Of a stretch of 57,848 nucleotides of DNA, positions 1 through 8,466 are shown in pieces. Each line of letters begins with the position of its first letter. The first letter of the stretch is position 1. Both the position numbers and the translations under genes were made by a program. Under the pieces are notes generated by a model. That model was not told the DNA's origin. It worked only from the letters and a program-made list of their open reading frames with translations, and ran no database searches. The stretch comes from Clostridiaceae bacterium (GTDB lineage Bacteria; Bacillota; Clostridia; Peptostreptococcales; Peptostreptococcaceae), in contig CABIVQ010000015.1 in assembly GCA_902362365.1 (NCBI GenBank), positions 1-57,848 on the forward strand. Reading direction: 5' to 3'.

Positions 1-21
1 AGTAGATTTAAAAGTTTTCAT
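1..21 (-). CDS. start of an unidentified minus-strand gene (partial)
   Basis: Only the first seven codons (MKTFKST) lie in the window. The ATG is at 21-19 on the minus strand. A strong Shine-Dalgarno sequence (AAAGGAGG) lies at about 32-39, at normal spacing. The gene is divergent from spoIVB. Its ribosome-binding site lies inside a long hairpin, described separately. Seven residues are too few to identify a product. Confidence 0.6.
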
Positions 22-25
22 AATG

Positions 26-85
26 AATAACCTCCTTTGGATGGATTTGTCGTTACTTCCATTTAACCAAAGAAGGTTATTTTTT
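26..85. promoter_or_regulatory. long hairpin burying the RBS of the minus-strand gene; terminator-like on the plus strand
   Basis: Bases 26-40 and 67-81 are complementary over 15 positions, with one G-U pair. A second helix forms between 41-45 and 58-62, leaving a four-base bulge at 63-66. Read on the minus strand, the 3' arm is the Shine-Dalgarno region of the gene starting at 21, so folding would hide it. Read on the plus strand, the hairpin is followed by a run of T (79-85), so it could also terminate transcription arriving from the left. Confidence 0.6.
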
Positions 86-258
86 TCATTATATAAATTT
101 TGTAAAAATCAAGTTGCAAACATTAACTAGATGCAACACTAGAAACTTTTAAGTCTTCTTATTTTTTTTATTAAAAAGCATAATTTATTTTATATTTGAA
201 TAAAATTTTACAATTAAGGAATTATAATAACATAATTAGTAAATATAGGAGAATACAA

Positions 259-1287
259 ATGTTAAATAATAAGATATATACAAAATTTATATGCGTAGCT
301 ATACTTATATTTTCAATTATAGGAATGATAAAATATTATGGATTTATAGATAATAATTCTTATATAGAAACCCTAAATATTTTTGAAAATAATTCTAAAC
401 GATATGTATATCCATTAGGGAATATAGTTGGTATTAAAGCAAATACAGATGGAGTTTTGGTAATAGGATATGAAGAAGATGATATAACGTATATAGGAGG
501 CCTTAAAATAGGTGACAATATTGTTAAAATAAATAATAAAAAGATTAATAGCAGTAATGATGTATCGGAGTTATTAAATACTTTAAAAACGGATGAAGTC
601 AAGATAGGATTTCAAAGAGATAATGAATATAAAGAAGAAATTGTAAAAGTAAAAAATGAAAATGGCAAATATAAGTTAGGTTTATGGGTTAGAGACAAAA
701 TATCGGGAATAGGGACAATGACTTTATATGACCCTAGTAAGGAGACCTTTTTTGCTATTGGTCATGTTATTACAGATGTAGATACTAATAAACTTTTGAA
801 AATAAAAGAAGGATTTTTATATAATGCGAATAATTTAGAAATTATAAAGGGTAATTCAGAAAATGTAGGAAAGATAAAGGGGGAATTTGATTTAAGTAAA
901 GCTATAGGAAAATTTGATAACAATTCAAACTTTGGAATTTGTGGGAATTTATTAGATGAAATAAATTTATTGAGTGGGCAAATAGAATTAGGTACATCTA
1001 GTGATGTTAAAATTGGAGATGCTGTAATTCTTTTTGAAGATGAAAATAGAAATATAAGAACCTATGATATAAAAATAGAAAAAATAATAGATGATAGCAC
1101 ATGGGATAGAGATATGGTAATAAAGGTTACAGATGAAGATTTGATAAATTATACTGGCGGAATAATTCAGGGAATGAGTGGTATTCCTATTATACAAAAT
1201 AATAAGCTTATAGGCAGTATTACTCATGTTTTTAAGAAAAACCCTAAAAAAGGATATGGTATTTTTATAGATGAAATGGTAAAATAA
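259..1287 (+). CDS. spoIVB: SpoIVB-type sporulation serine protease
   Basis: SpoIVB is a forespore-made PDZ serine protease acting in the space between the two spore membranes; in Bacillus subtilis it triggers sigma-K activation. I chose the ATG at 259 because AGGAGA sits just upstream; the in-frame TTG at 196 has no ribosome-binding site. The 342-residue protein has an N-terminal membrane segment (about 8-28), a PDZ domain (about 60-135) and an S55-type peptidase domain. The expected triad is visible: His169 in AIGHVI, Asp292, and Ser307 in QGMSGIP, with the Asp-Ser spacing of 15 residues known from B. subtilis. The usual GSP is GIP here. It lies directly upstream of spo0A, as in most endospore formers. 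Because the sigK of this window encodes no pro-sequence, its target is probably not pro-sigma-K processing. Confidence 0.95.
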   Translation: MLNNKIYTKFICVAILIFSIIGMIKYYGFIDNNSYIETLNIFENNSKRYVYPLGNIVGIKANTDGVLVIGYEEDDITYIGGLKIGDNIVKINNKKINSSNDVSELLNTLKTDEVKIGFQRDNEYKEEIVKVKNENGKYKLGLWVRDKISGIGTMTLYDPSKETFFAIGHVITDVDTNKLLKIKEGFLYNANNLEIIKGNSENVGKIKGEFDLSKAIGKFDNNSNFGICGNLLDEINLLSGQIELGTSSDVKIGDAVILFEDENRNIRTYDIKIEKIIDDSTWDRDMVIKVTDEDLINYTGGIIQGMSGIPIIQNNKLIGSITHVFKKNPKKGYGIFIDEMVK

Positions 1288-1316
1288 AAAATAGATTATA
1301 AAATTTTAATAAATAT

Positions 1317-1346
1317 GAAGGATTATAATTTTACTATGTCGAATTG
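1317..1346 (+). promoter_or_regulatory. sigma-H-type promoter overlapping a 0A box, upstream of spo0A
   Basis: GAAGGATTA at 1317-1325 matches the sigma-H -35 consensus (RNAGGAWWW) fully. After 12 bases, GTCGAATTG at 1338-1346 matches the -10 (RNNGAATWW) except at the last base. The heptamer TGTCGAA at 1337-1343, the core of the Spo0A-binding box, overlaps this -10. This fits a sigma-H-driven, self-controlled spo0A promoter. Overlap with the -10 would predict repression rather than activation, but that is inference. Confidence 0.6.
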
Positions 1347-1418
1347 TCTTTTAGTAAAGAATTAAAAAAATAGATTTTCTGAAAATAAGAGAATGTTTTA
1401 TTAATGGGGGGAATTTTA

Positions 1419-2231
1419 GTGAACGAAAAAATAAAAATAGTTTTAGCTGATGATAATAAAGACTTTTGTCAAGTTTTAAAGGAATATTTATCAAATGAGG
1501 ACGATATAGAAATATTAGGGATTGCTAAGGATGGAATTGAAGCATTAGATTTAGTAAAGAGAACTCAACCAGATTTATTAGTTTTAGATGTAATAAGGCC
1601 ACATTTAGATGGATTAGGTGTTATTGAAAAATTAAATGCTATGGACATACCAAAAATGCCAAAAATAATAGTTTTATCAGCAGTTGGTCAAGATAAAATA
1701 ACACAAAGCGCAATAAATTTAGGGGCAGATTACTATATAGTAAAACCTTTTGACTTTGTAATATTCATCAATAGAATTAGAGAGTTAGTATCTAATAAGA
1801 CTACTCATATAGAACCAAAGTCAAGAGTTAACACAGATATTCAAATGACAAGAAGTGATTTTGTTAAAAATTCTGGGAATATAGAAACTGAAATAACTAA
1901 TATAATACATGAAATAGGAGTTCCTGCGCATATAAAAGGATATCTGTATTTAAGAGAAGCTATAAAAATGGTAATAGATAATGTGGAGCTTCTAGGAGCA
2001 GTAACAAAAGAACTATACCCAAGTATAGCTAAAAAGTTTAACACTACTCCAAGTAGAGTTGAAAGAGCTATAAGACATGCTATAGAAGTAGCATGGAGTA
2101 GAGGTAAAGTAGATACAATAAATCAATTATTTGGATATACTGTTCATAACACAAAAGGAAAGCCAACAAACTCTGAATTTATAGCTATGATCGCGGATAA
2201 ATTAAGATTAGAGCACAGTATGGTAAAATAA
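1419..2231 (+). CDS. spo0A: Spo0A, master response regulator of sporulation
   Basis: When phosphorylated, Spo0A dimerises and binds 0A boxes to start sporulation. The start is the GTG at 1419, which follows the GGGGGG ribosome-binding site; the ATG at 1404 lies inside that site. The 270-residue protein has a receiver domain (about 3-125) with acidic Asp11 and Asp12, phosphoacceptor Asp57 and a Lys in the VKPFD segment. A linker leads to the Spo0A-specific DNA-binding domain (about 160-270), with the recognition-helix sequence [15 protein letters not shown]. The normally conserved Met three residues after the phosphoacceptor is Arg60 (DVIRP instead of DxxMP), which is unusual. It is monocistronic, with its own promoter and a strong terminator. 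Confidence 0.98.
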   Translation: MNEKIKIVLADDNKDFCQVLKEYLSNEDDIEILGIAKDGIEALDLVKRTQPDLLVLDVIRPHLDGLGVIEKLNAMDIPKMPKIIVLSAVGQDKITQSAINLGADYYIVKPFDFVIFINRIRELVSNKTTHIEPKSRVNTDIQMTRSDFVKNSGNIETEITNIIHEIGVPAHIKGYLYLREAIKMVIDNVELLGAVTKELYPSIAKKFNTTPSRVERAIRHAIEVAWSRGKVDTINQLFGYTVHNTKGKPTNSEFIAMIADKLRLEHSMVK

Positions 2232-2249
2232 TTTTATAGATATTAAGAC

Positions 2250-2285
2250 AATAAGCCTTCTCGATAAAAGAAGGCTTATTTTTTG
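2250..2285 (+). terminator. terminator after spo0A
   Basis: An 11-bp perfect stem (2250-2260 with 2270-2280) with a 9-base loop is followed by a run of T. Confidence 0.93.
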
Positions 2286-2381
2286 ATATAAAGCATAAAA
2301 TAAGATAAGTATGAACGAAATCTTTTAATATTCCATATAATTAACAATATTAACTTATAAAATAATCAAGGAGATATAAAA

Positions 2382-3635
2382 ATGGAAATATATTTACCCC
2401 AAAAAGTTAAATTCATAATAGATAAAATGTATGAAAGAGGATACGAGGCATTCATAGTGGGGGGATGTGTAAGAGATAGTATACTTGGAATAACGCCTAA
2501 TGATTATGATATAACTACTAATGCTAGACCAGAAGAAATTATAGATATATTTAAAGGTTTTAAAATTATTGATAATGGAATAAAGCATGGAACCGTAGGG
2601 ATTATAATAGAAAAAGAAGTATATGAAATAACTACTTATAGGATAGAAGATGAATATGAAAATAATAGAAGACCTAAGAATGTTGAGTTTACGTTAGATA
2701 TAGAAGATGATTTAAAAAGAAGAGACTTTACAATAAATGCAATTGCATATAATGACAAGTTAGGTATAATAGATAAATTTGATGGCATCAAAGATATAAA
2801 AAATAAGATTGTAAAGACAGTCGGTAATCCAGATGAAAGGTTTAACGAAGATGGATTAAGATTGGTTAGAGCAATAAGATTTAGTAGCAAATTGAATTTT
2901 AAAATAGAAGACAAAACATTAAAAAGTATATATAAAAATGTTGATATTATAAAAAATATAAGCAAGGAAAGAATTACAGATGAATTTACAAAGATGATTC
3001 TTAGTGACAAACCTCAAGATATTATACTTTTATATAAAACTGGAATATTTAAATCTATAGGGATTTTTTCATATATCAATAAAGAAAAATATGAAGATTT
3101 AGAACAAGAACTTCGAGTACTAAATAATTGTGAAAGTAATTTAGTTAAAAGAATGGCAATGTTAGAGTATATTATAAAAAAGAAAAAAATTCCGTCTAGA
3201 AGTATAGTTGATAACTTAGTATACTCTAATAAAATTAAAAAAGAATGTAAGATCTTAGTTGAGTGTATGTTAAAGGATAATATAGAGCTAAATTCAATAG
3301 AAATAAAGATGCTATTAAATAAAGTAGGACCAGAAAAAATAATAGAAGCGTTAAATTTAAAAAAAATATACTATAATAATTATTCATCAAGAATAGAAAA
3401 GAAAAATGATATTGTAGATAAGATTTTTATAATAAATAACATAATCAAAAAAATTTTAGAAATAGAAAGTAATAAAGAGTGTTATAGATTAAAAGATTTG
3501 GATATAAATGGGAGTGACTTAGAAGAGTTAGGATACAAAGGAAAAGACATAGGGGAAATTTTGAATGAATTACTAAATAAAGTTATAGCAAGTCCAAGTT
3601 TAAATAAAAAAGAGATACTTATAAATCTACTGTAA
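2382..3635 (+). CDS. cca: CCA tRNA nucleotidyltransferase / poly(A) polymerase family
   Basis: This is a class II nucleotidyltransferase that adds or repairs the CCA end of tRNAs. The N-terminal head shows the GGCVRD motif, then DYDITT with the two metal-binding aspartates. It is followed by the RRDFTINAIAY motif and the NPDERFNEDGLRLVRAIRF segment that selects incoming nucleotides. The C-terminal half is the helical tRNA-binding region and no HD phosphohydrolase motif is evident. Its 417 residues are typical of the family. A good AAGGAG lies before the ATG. CCA addition and poly(A) polymerase activity cannot be told apart from sequence; a housekeeping CCA enzyme is more likely because no other candidate is visible. 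Confidence 0.92.
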   Translation: MEIYLPQKVKFIIDKMYERGYEAFIVGGCVRDSILGITPNDYDITTNARPEEIIDIFKGFKIIDNGIKHGTVGIIIEKEVYEITTYRIEDEYENNRRPKNVEFTLDIEDDLKRRDFTINAIAYNDKLGIIDKFDGIKDIKNKIVKTVGNPDERFNEDGLRLVRAIRFSSKLNFKIEDKTLKSIYKNVDIIKNISKERITDEFTKMILSDKPQDIILLYKTGIFKSIGIFSYINKEKYEDLEQELRVLNNCESNLVKRMAMLEYIIKKKKIPSRSIVDNLVYSNKIKKECKILVECMLKDNIELNSIEIKMLLNKVGPEKIIEALNLKKIYYNNYSSRIEKKNDIVDKIFIINNIIKKILEIESNKECYRLKDLDINGSDLEELGYKGKDIGEILNELLNKVIASPSLNKKEILINLL

Positions 3636-3777
3636 ATTTATTATATAGCTAATAGTTTGCAAATTGCGGTATAGTAAAAATAAAAAATGTAAATTTTAAT
3701 AGAAGTATAGTAAAACAGGAGTATATGTAGGGGAGAGTAGAAAAACAGGTTAAAATATTTCTTTTATTGCTAAATAA

Positions 3778-3786
3778 TGCTATAAT
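3778..3786 (+). promoter_or_regulatory. extended -10 promoter element upstream of steA
   Basis: TGCTATAAT is a perfect extended -10 (TGnTATAAT), 38 bases before the steA start. No good -35 is seen at the usual distance, as expected for extended -10 promoters. It probably drives the steA-to-spoIIM run. Confidence 0.5.
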
Positions 3787-3823
3787 GTAATTTGATTTTA
3801 AAAACATATCGGAGGTTTAAAAT

Positions 3824-4945
3824 ATGAGAGTCGAAGCCCCTATTAAGGTAGATAGAAAGACTAAAAGGCTTGCGAAAAGACTTACAGGAGGAGAAATAGC
3901 AGTAATAAATCATATAGATTTAGATGAAGTTGCAGCAAATTCTTTAGTAGAAGGGAAAATAAAATTAGTAATTAATGCAGCACCTTCTATAAGTGGTAGA
4001 TATCCTAATAAAGGACCAGGAATACTAACGGATAAAAATATTTTAATAATAGATAATGTCGGAGAAGAGTTATTTGATGAATTAAATGAAGGACAGGTTA
4101 TTGAAGTTGTAGACGGTCAAATATATAGTGATGGCAAACTTTTAGGAAGCGGAGATGTTTTAGACAAAAATGCTGTTTCAAGAAAGATAAAAGAAGCATA
4201 TGAAAATTTAGGTATAGAATTAGATAGATTTATTGACAACACTATAGATTATGCCAAAAAAGAAAAAGGGCTTATTTTAGGAGAAGTTGAAATTCCAAAA
4301 GTTAAAACTGATTATAAAAATAAGCATGTTCTTATTGTTGTTAGAGGACAAGACTATAAACAAGATTTAAGCACGATAATATCTTATATAGAGGAAATGA
4401 AGCCTATTCTTGTAGGGGTTGATGGTGGTGCAGATGCTTTGCTTGAATTTGGTTATACTCCGGATGTAATTGTTGGAGATATGGATAGTGTAAGTGATGA
4501 GGCCTTAAGAAAAACAAAAGAAATTGTTGTTCATGCGTATACTGATGGTAGAGCACCTGGTTTAAAAAGAGTACAAGACTTAGGGTTAGATGCGATTGTA
4601 TTCCCAGCACCTGGGACTAGTGAAGATATAGCAATGTTAACTGCATATGAATATGAAGCAGAGCTTATAGTTGCAGTTGGAACGCACTCTAATATGATTG
4701 ACTTCTTGGAAAAAGGAAGACCGGGAATGGCGAGCACTTTCTTAGTAAGGTTAAAAATAGGATCAAAACTTATAGATGCAAAGGGTGTAAATTTATTATA
4801 TAGAAGTAGATTAAAGCTTAAGTATATATTTGCATTAATCTTGACGGCATTATTCCCAATATTAATAGTTGCGTCTTTTTCACCAAGTGTAAAACAATTT
4901 ATACACTTAATGCAGCTAAAGTTTAGGTTATTATTACAGATGTAA
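3824..4945 (+). CDS. steA: SteA-like membrane-anchored protein (thiamin pyrophosphokinase-like fold)
   Basis: This resembles SteA, described in Corynebacterium as a cytokinetic-ring-associated protein. The 373-residue protein has an N-terminal region rich in family-specific motifs (about 1-150) and a thiamin pyrophosphokinase-like domain (about 165-320) containing GVDGGADALLEFGYTPDVIVGDMDSVSDE. One C-terminal transmembrane helix lies at about 333-352. It is followed 16 bases later by the steB-like gene, the arrangement seen for SteA-SteB pairs. The fold is suggestive only: thiamin kinase activity is not expected given the membrane anchor and partner. The RBS is GGAGG, nine bases before the ATG. 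Confidence 0.8.
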   Translation: MRVEAPIKVDRKTKRLAKRLTGGEIAVINHIDLDEVAANSLVEGKIKLVINAAPSISGRYPNKGPGILTDKNILIIDNVGEELFDELNEGQVIEVVDGQIYSDGKLLGSGDVLDKNAVSRKIKEAYENLGIELDRFIDNTIDYAKKEKGLILGEVEIPKVKTDYKNKHVLIVVRGQDYKQDLSTIISYIEEMKPILVGVDGGADALLEFGYTPDVIVGDMDSVSDEALRKTKEIVVHAYTDGRAPGLKRVQDLGLDAIVFPAPGTSEDIAMLTAYEYEAELIVAVGTHSNMIDFLEKGRPGMASTFLVRLKIGSKLIDAKGVNLLYRSRLKLKYIFALILTALFPILIVASFSPSVKQFIHLMQLKFRLLLQM

Positions 4946-4961
4946 ATTTAGGAGGATTAAG

Positions 4962-5831
4962 ATGCATATAAATATGAAGTATTATATAGTAACTATAGGT
5001 GCTATATTCATATCGTTAGGAATAGGTATGTTAGTAGGGTTTAATTTAAATTACGATCAAGAGCTTAGTAAACAGCAAGCACAAATAATCGGTGATTTAG
5101 ATGTTAAATTTGAAGAGCTAAGAGAGAAAAATAATGATTTAGAAAATAAATTAAAAGAAATAAATACAAGTTATGATAAAACTATTGATTATATTAATAA
5201 TAATGCTGATAAATTAATATCTGAAGAGTTGACTGATAAAAATATAGGTGTAATATCAATAAATGGAAATAGTAATTCAGAAGATATAGAAAATACTATA
5301 ACTAAAGCAGATGGAAATGTGGTTTTCAATATCAATTTAAAGATGGATACAATAAGTGATGATGTTCTAAATGATATATCAGCTAAAATTGGTGTAGATA
5401 TTAAAACTGAAGCAGACTTTATTAATTATGTAGTAGAGTCTTTAAAAAGTGATGATGCAAAAGAAAAGCTAAAGTATCTTGAAGAAGTTGGACTATTAAG
5501 CTTAAACAAGTTAGGAACAGATTATGCATCTTATACTTCAGTTATACTATCAGAAGAAAGTAACACTAAAGATCTAGAAAAACATTTTGAATTAATAGAT
5601 AAATTATTAATAGAAAAGTTAAAGTCAGAAGGGAAATATTTAGTTGGTGTTGAAAATACAAATAAAAAAACATCATATATAGAATTATATTCTGATAATA
5701 AGGTTGCTACAATAGATAATATAAATGAAGGTAGCGGTAAGTTAGCGCTAGTATTAGCTCTAAAAGATGGAAATGTAGTTGGGAACTTTGGAATATCTGA
5801 AACTGCAGAAAGTTTAATACCATATAAATAA
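4962..5831 (+). CDS. SteB/MctB-like membrane protein with coiled coil
   Basis: The 289-residue protein starts with one transmembrane helix (about 7-28), followed by a coiled coil (about 34-70) and an extracytoplasmic domain. This matches the MctB/SteB family, sometimes labelled copper transporter. The family name comes from mycobacterial MctB, and no Cys/Met copper-binding cluster is evident here. Its pairing with the steA-like gene supports a role as the SteA partner, probably in envelope growth or division. The RBS AGGAGG is well placed. Confidence 0.75.
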   Translation: MHINMKYYIVTIGAIFISLGIGMLVGFNLNYDQELSKQQAQIIGDLDVKFEELREKNNDLENKLKEINTSYDKTIDYINNNADKLISEELTDKNIGVISINGNSNSEDIENTITKADGNVVFNINLKMDTISDDVLNDISAKIGVDIKTEADFINYVVESLKSDDAKEKLKYLEEVGLLSLNKLGTDYASYTSVILSEESNTKDLEKHFELIDKLLIEKLKSEGKYLVGVENTNKKTSYIELYSDNKVATIDNINEGSGKLALVLALKDGNVVGNFGISETAESLIPYK

Positions 5832-5845
5832 AAGGAGAAAAAAAT

Positions 5846-6538
5846 ATGAATCCTTATATAAGCATGATAATACCTGCATACAATGAAGAAATAAAAATAA
5901 AGGATACATTAGAAAGTATAAAAGGTATAAAAGAAATAAATGAAATAATAGTTGTAGATGATGGATCAACTGATAAAACTACAAAGATTGCTTCAGAAGT
6001 AAATAGTGAAAAAATAGTTGTTTTAAAATTGGATAAAAATAGGGGCAAGGGATATGCATTAAATTATGGACTAAAAATAGCAATGAAAAATGCAGAAATT
6101 ATAGGTTTCCTAGATGCAGACTTAGGAAGTTCAGCAAATGATGTAAAAAAGTTAATAGATCCTATATTGAATGATGAAGCTGATGTAGTAATTGCTAAGT
6201 TCCCACCAGCAAAGAAAAAAGGTGGTTTAGGTTTTGTAAAAGGTTTGGCAAAGGATTCTGTTTTTGAAATGACTGGAGTAGAACTCGATGCTACTTTATC
6301 GGGTCAAAGATTATTCAAAAAAGAAGTTTTAGAGAAATTTAAAGAAATACCATTTGGATATGGTGTTGAAGTAGGTATGACAATAGATATATTAAAGCAT
6401 GGTTATAAGATAAAAGAAGTATTAGTTAATATGACTCATAATGAAACTGGAAGAGATTTAAAAGGATTTATTCATAGAGGGAAACAATACTACCACATAA
6501 AGAAAGTTCTAAAGCAAAAAAAGAAAGAGTGGAGGTAG
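5846..6538 (+). CDS. family 2 glycosyltransferase
   Basis: A 230-residue GT-A glycosyltransferase. It opens with ISMIIPAYNEE and the nucleotide-binding IIVVDDGSTDKT, then shows the metal-binding LDADLGS (a DxD-type motif) near residue 92. There are no transmembrane helices, so it is likely a cytoplasmic enzyme working on a membrane-bound acceptor. It resembles the dolichyl-phosphate mannose synthase/GtrB group in length and motifs. It lies between steB and a MraY/WecA-like gene with short spacers (14 and 6 bases), suggesting one pathway for a lipid-linked sugar. Donor and acceptor cannot be deduced. Confidence 0.85.
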   Translation: MNPYISMIIPAYNEEIKIKDTLESIKGIKEINEIIVVDDGSTDKTTKIASEVNSEKIVVLKLDKNRGKGYALNYGLKIAMKNAEIIGFLDADLGSSANDVKKLIDPILNDEADVVIAKFPPAKKKGGLGFVKGLAKDSVFEMTGVELDATLSGQRLFKKEVLEKFKEIPFGYGVEVGMTIDILKHGYKIKEVLVNMTHNETGRDLKGFIHRGKQYYHIKKVLKQKKKEWR

Positions 6539-6544
6539 TTTAAT

Positions 6545-7369
6545 TTGAATAGTTTTATATTTTATTCTGTTATATTTATAATAGGATTTATAGGAACATG
6601 TTATGCTATACCATTATTTAAAAACCTACTTATAAATAGTAATGTAGTGAGGCCAAATTATAAAAATGATATGATACCAGTTAGTATGGGAATTGTATTT
6701 TTACCTATGATTATTATTAATGGTATTATATTAGCTTTTTTCACTGTGCAGTACAAAAATTTACTATATATATTTATGTTTATTTTTGGAATGATATCTA
6801 TGTTCTTTGCAGGGATATTAGATGACATAATAGGTACTAGAGAAGTAAGTGGATTAAAAGGACATTTTAAAAGCTTCTTTAAAGGAACTTTAACTACAGG
6901 TGGATTTAAAGCTATTTTTGGTGGTTTTGTTGGTGTTTTAATATCTATAGCAATTTCAGAGAGTATCCCAGATATAATTATAAATACTTTAATAATAGCT
7001 TTATCAACAAATTTAATGAATTTACTAGACTTAAGGCCAGGTAGAGCTATAAAGGTATATCTTGTAATTATGATAGTAATATTTATAACATTAGCAGGGT
7101 ATATAAAAATATTACCATTACTGATACTTCCAAATGTTTTAGCTTATTTTAAGTATGATTTAAAAGCAAAAGCTATGATGGGGGACACTGGTTCAAATGT
7201 ACTTGGGATATCTATAGGAATGATTATGGTTTTTGGATATTCATTTAATGTTAGAGTAGGTTGGTTAGTATTTTTAGTGCTTATACATATATTAACAGAG
7301 AAATATTCATTAACTAAAATAATTGAAAATAATAAAATATTAAACTTTATAGATAAGTTAGGAAGGTAA
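6545..7369 (+). CDS. MraY/WecA-like polytopic membrane protein with altered active-site loop
   Basis: A 274-residue protein with about eight to nine transmembrane helices. It starts at TTG, preceded by GGAGG overlapping the end of the previous gene. The family of polyprenyl-phosphate sugar-phosphate transferases is indicated by the DD pair in GILDDIIGT and by GDTGSNVLG near residue 215. The usual NLIDGIDGLA loop reads NLLDLRPGRA here, which keeps Asn and one Asp but replaces the rest. The protein is also shorter than typical WecA or MraY, about 320-360 residues. It may be a divergent transferase using a different phospho-sugar, or may have lost catalysis. Context ties it to the neighbouring glycosyltransferase and steA/steB. 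Confidence 0.7.
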   Translation: MNSFIFYSVIFIIGFIGTCYAIPLFKNLLINSNVVRPNYKNDMIPVSMGIVFLPMIIINGIILAFFTVQYKNLLYIFMFIFGMISMFFAGILDDIIGTREVSGLKGHFKSFFKGTLTTGGFKAIFGGFVGVLISIAISESIPDIIINTLIIALSTNLMNLLDLRPGRAIKVYLVIMIVIFITLAGYIKILPLLILPNVLAYFKYDLKAKAMMGDTGSNVLGISIGMIMVFGYSFNVRVGWLVFLVLIHILTEKYSLTKIIENNKILNFIDKLGR

Positions 7370-7374
7370 AACTT

Positions 7375-8466
7375 ATGATAAGTAAAAAAATAGGTATAGT
7401 AGAATCGATAGTTGATAAAAGTGAAAACTTAGACGATATTAGAGTTAATATTAATGGAAATATACAAAAAGCATATAACTATCCTAAAATGAGTGGGAAT
7501 GTTAATGTGGGTGATGAAGTTATATTAAATACTACTGCTGTAGAGCTAAGTTTAGGTACTGGTGGTTATCATTTTGTTATATCTAATTTAAATAATATAG
7601 AATCGAACTTTACTCCAGGTGGTCATATTATGAAATTAAGATATACACCTTTTCAAGTTAAGGTTGATTCAGTAGAGGAACAGGAAAGTAGTTATCATAG
7701 TGCAATTGAAAACTTTAAAAGTTTAGATAATATGCCTGTTGTAGTTGGTACTTTACATAGTATGCTAACTCCATTTGTGGCATCTTATAAAAAAAATAAT
7801 CCAAATAAAAAATTAGTTTATATAATGACTGATGGGGCTGCACTGCCTATATATTTAAGTAAGAACGTAGAAACTTTAAAGACTAGAAAATTAATAGATT
7901 CTACTATAACTATAGGCAATGCTTTTGGTGGCGATTATGAATGTATAAATATTTATACAGCATTAATAACTGCTAAAGAAGTAATTAATGCAGACGCAGT
8001 TTTTGTTAGTATGGGACCAGGTATTGCTGGTACTGGAACTAAATATGGATTTACTGGAATCGAACAAGGTCCAATTTTAGATGCAGTTAAAAAACTAGGA
8101 GGAATGCCAATTGCAGTTCCAAGAATAAGTTTTGCAGATATGAGAGAACGACATAATGGAATATCTCATCATAGCATGACAGTATTTAATGATATTGTAA
8201 ATGTTAGCGTAAATATACCGATTACTGTATATAAAGATAAATTAATAGATACTATAGAGAAACAAATAAAAGATAGCAAATTAGATAAAAAACACAATGT
8301 AGTATATATCAATAACGAAAAAACTAAAGAAGATTTAGATTACTTTAATCTAAAGGTTAAAAGTATGGGAAGAAATTATGAGCAAGATAAAGAACTCTTC
8401 CAAGCGGCAAGCACTGCAGCTTATTACTTAATGGAGGTTTGTAATGATAGAGGAAAAAACTATTAG
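7375..8466 (+). CDS. DUF3866 family protein
   Basis: A 363-residue soluble protein recognised as the DUF3866 type by its N-terminal beta-rich domain (GTGGYHFVISNL near residue 65, then the PGGHIMKLRYTPFQ motif) and glycine-rich central segments (MGPGIAGTGTKYGFTGIEQG). The function of the family is unknown and I assign none. It follows the membrane transferase by five bases. The downstream nudix gene starts inside its last codons (23-base overlap), so the two are translationally coupled. Confidence 0.8.
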   Translation: MISKKIGIVESIVDKSENLDDIRVNINGNIQKAYNYPKMSGNVNVGDEVILNTTAVELSLGTGGYHFVISNLNNIESNFTPGGHIMKLRYTPFQVKVDSVEEQESSYHSAIENFKSLDNMPVVVGTLHSMLTPFVASYKKNNPNKKLVYIMTDGAALPIYLSKNVETLKTRKLIDSTITIGNAFGGDYECINIYTALITAKEVINADAVFVSMGPGIAGTGTKYGFTGIEQGPILDAVKKLGGMPIAVPRISFADMRERHNGISHHSMTVFNDIVNVSVNIPITVYKDKLIDTIEKQIKDSKLDKKHNVVYINNEKTKEDLDYFNLKVKSMGRNYEQDKELFQAASTAAYYLMEVCNDRGKNY

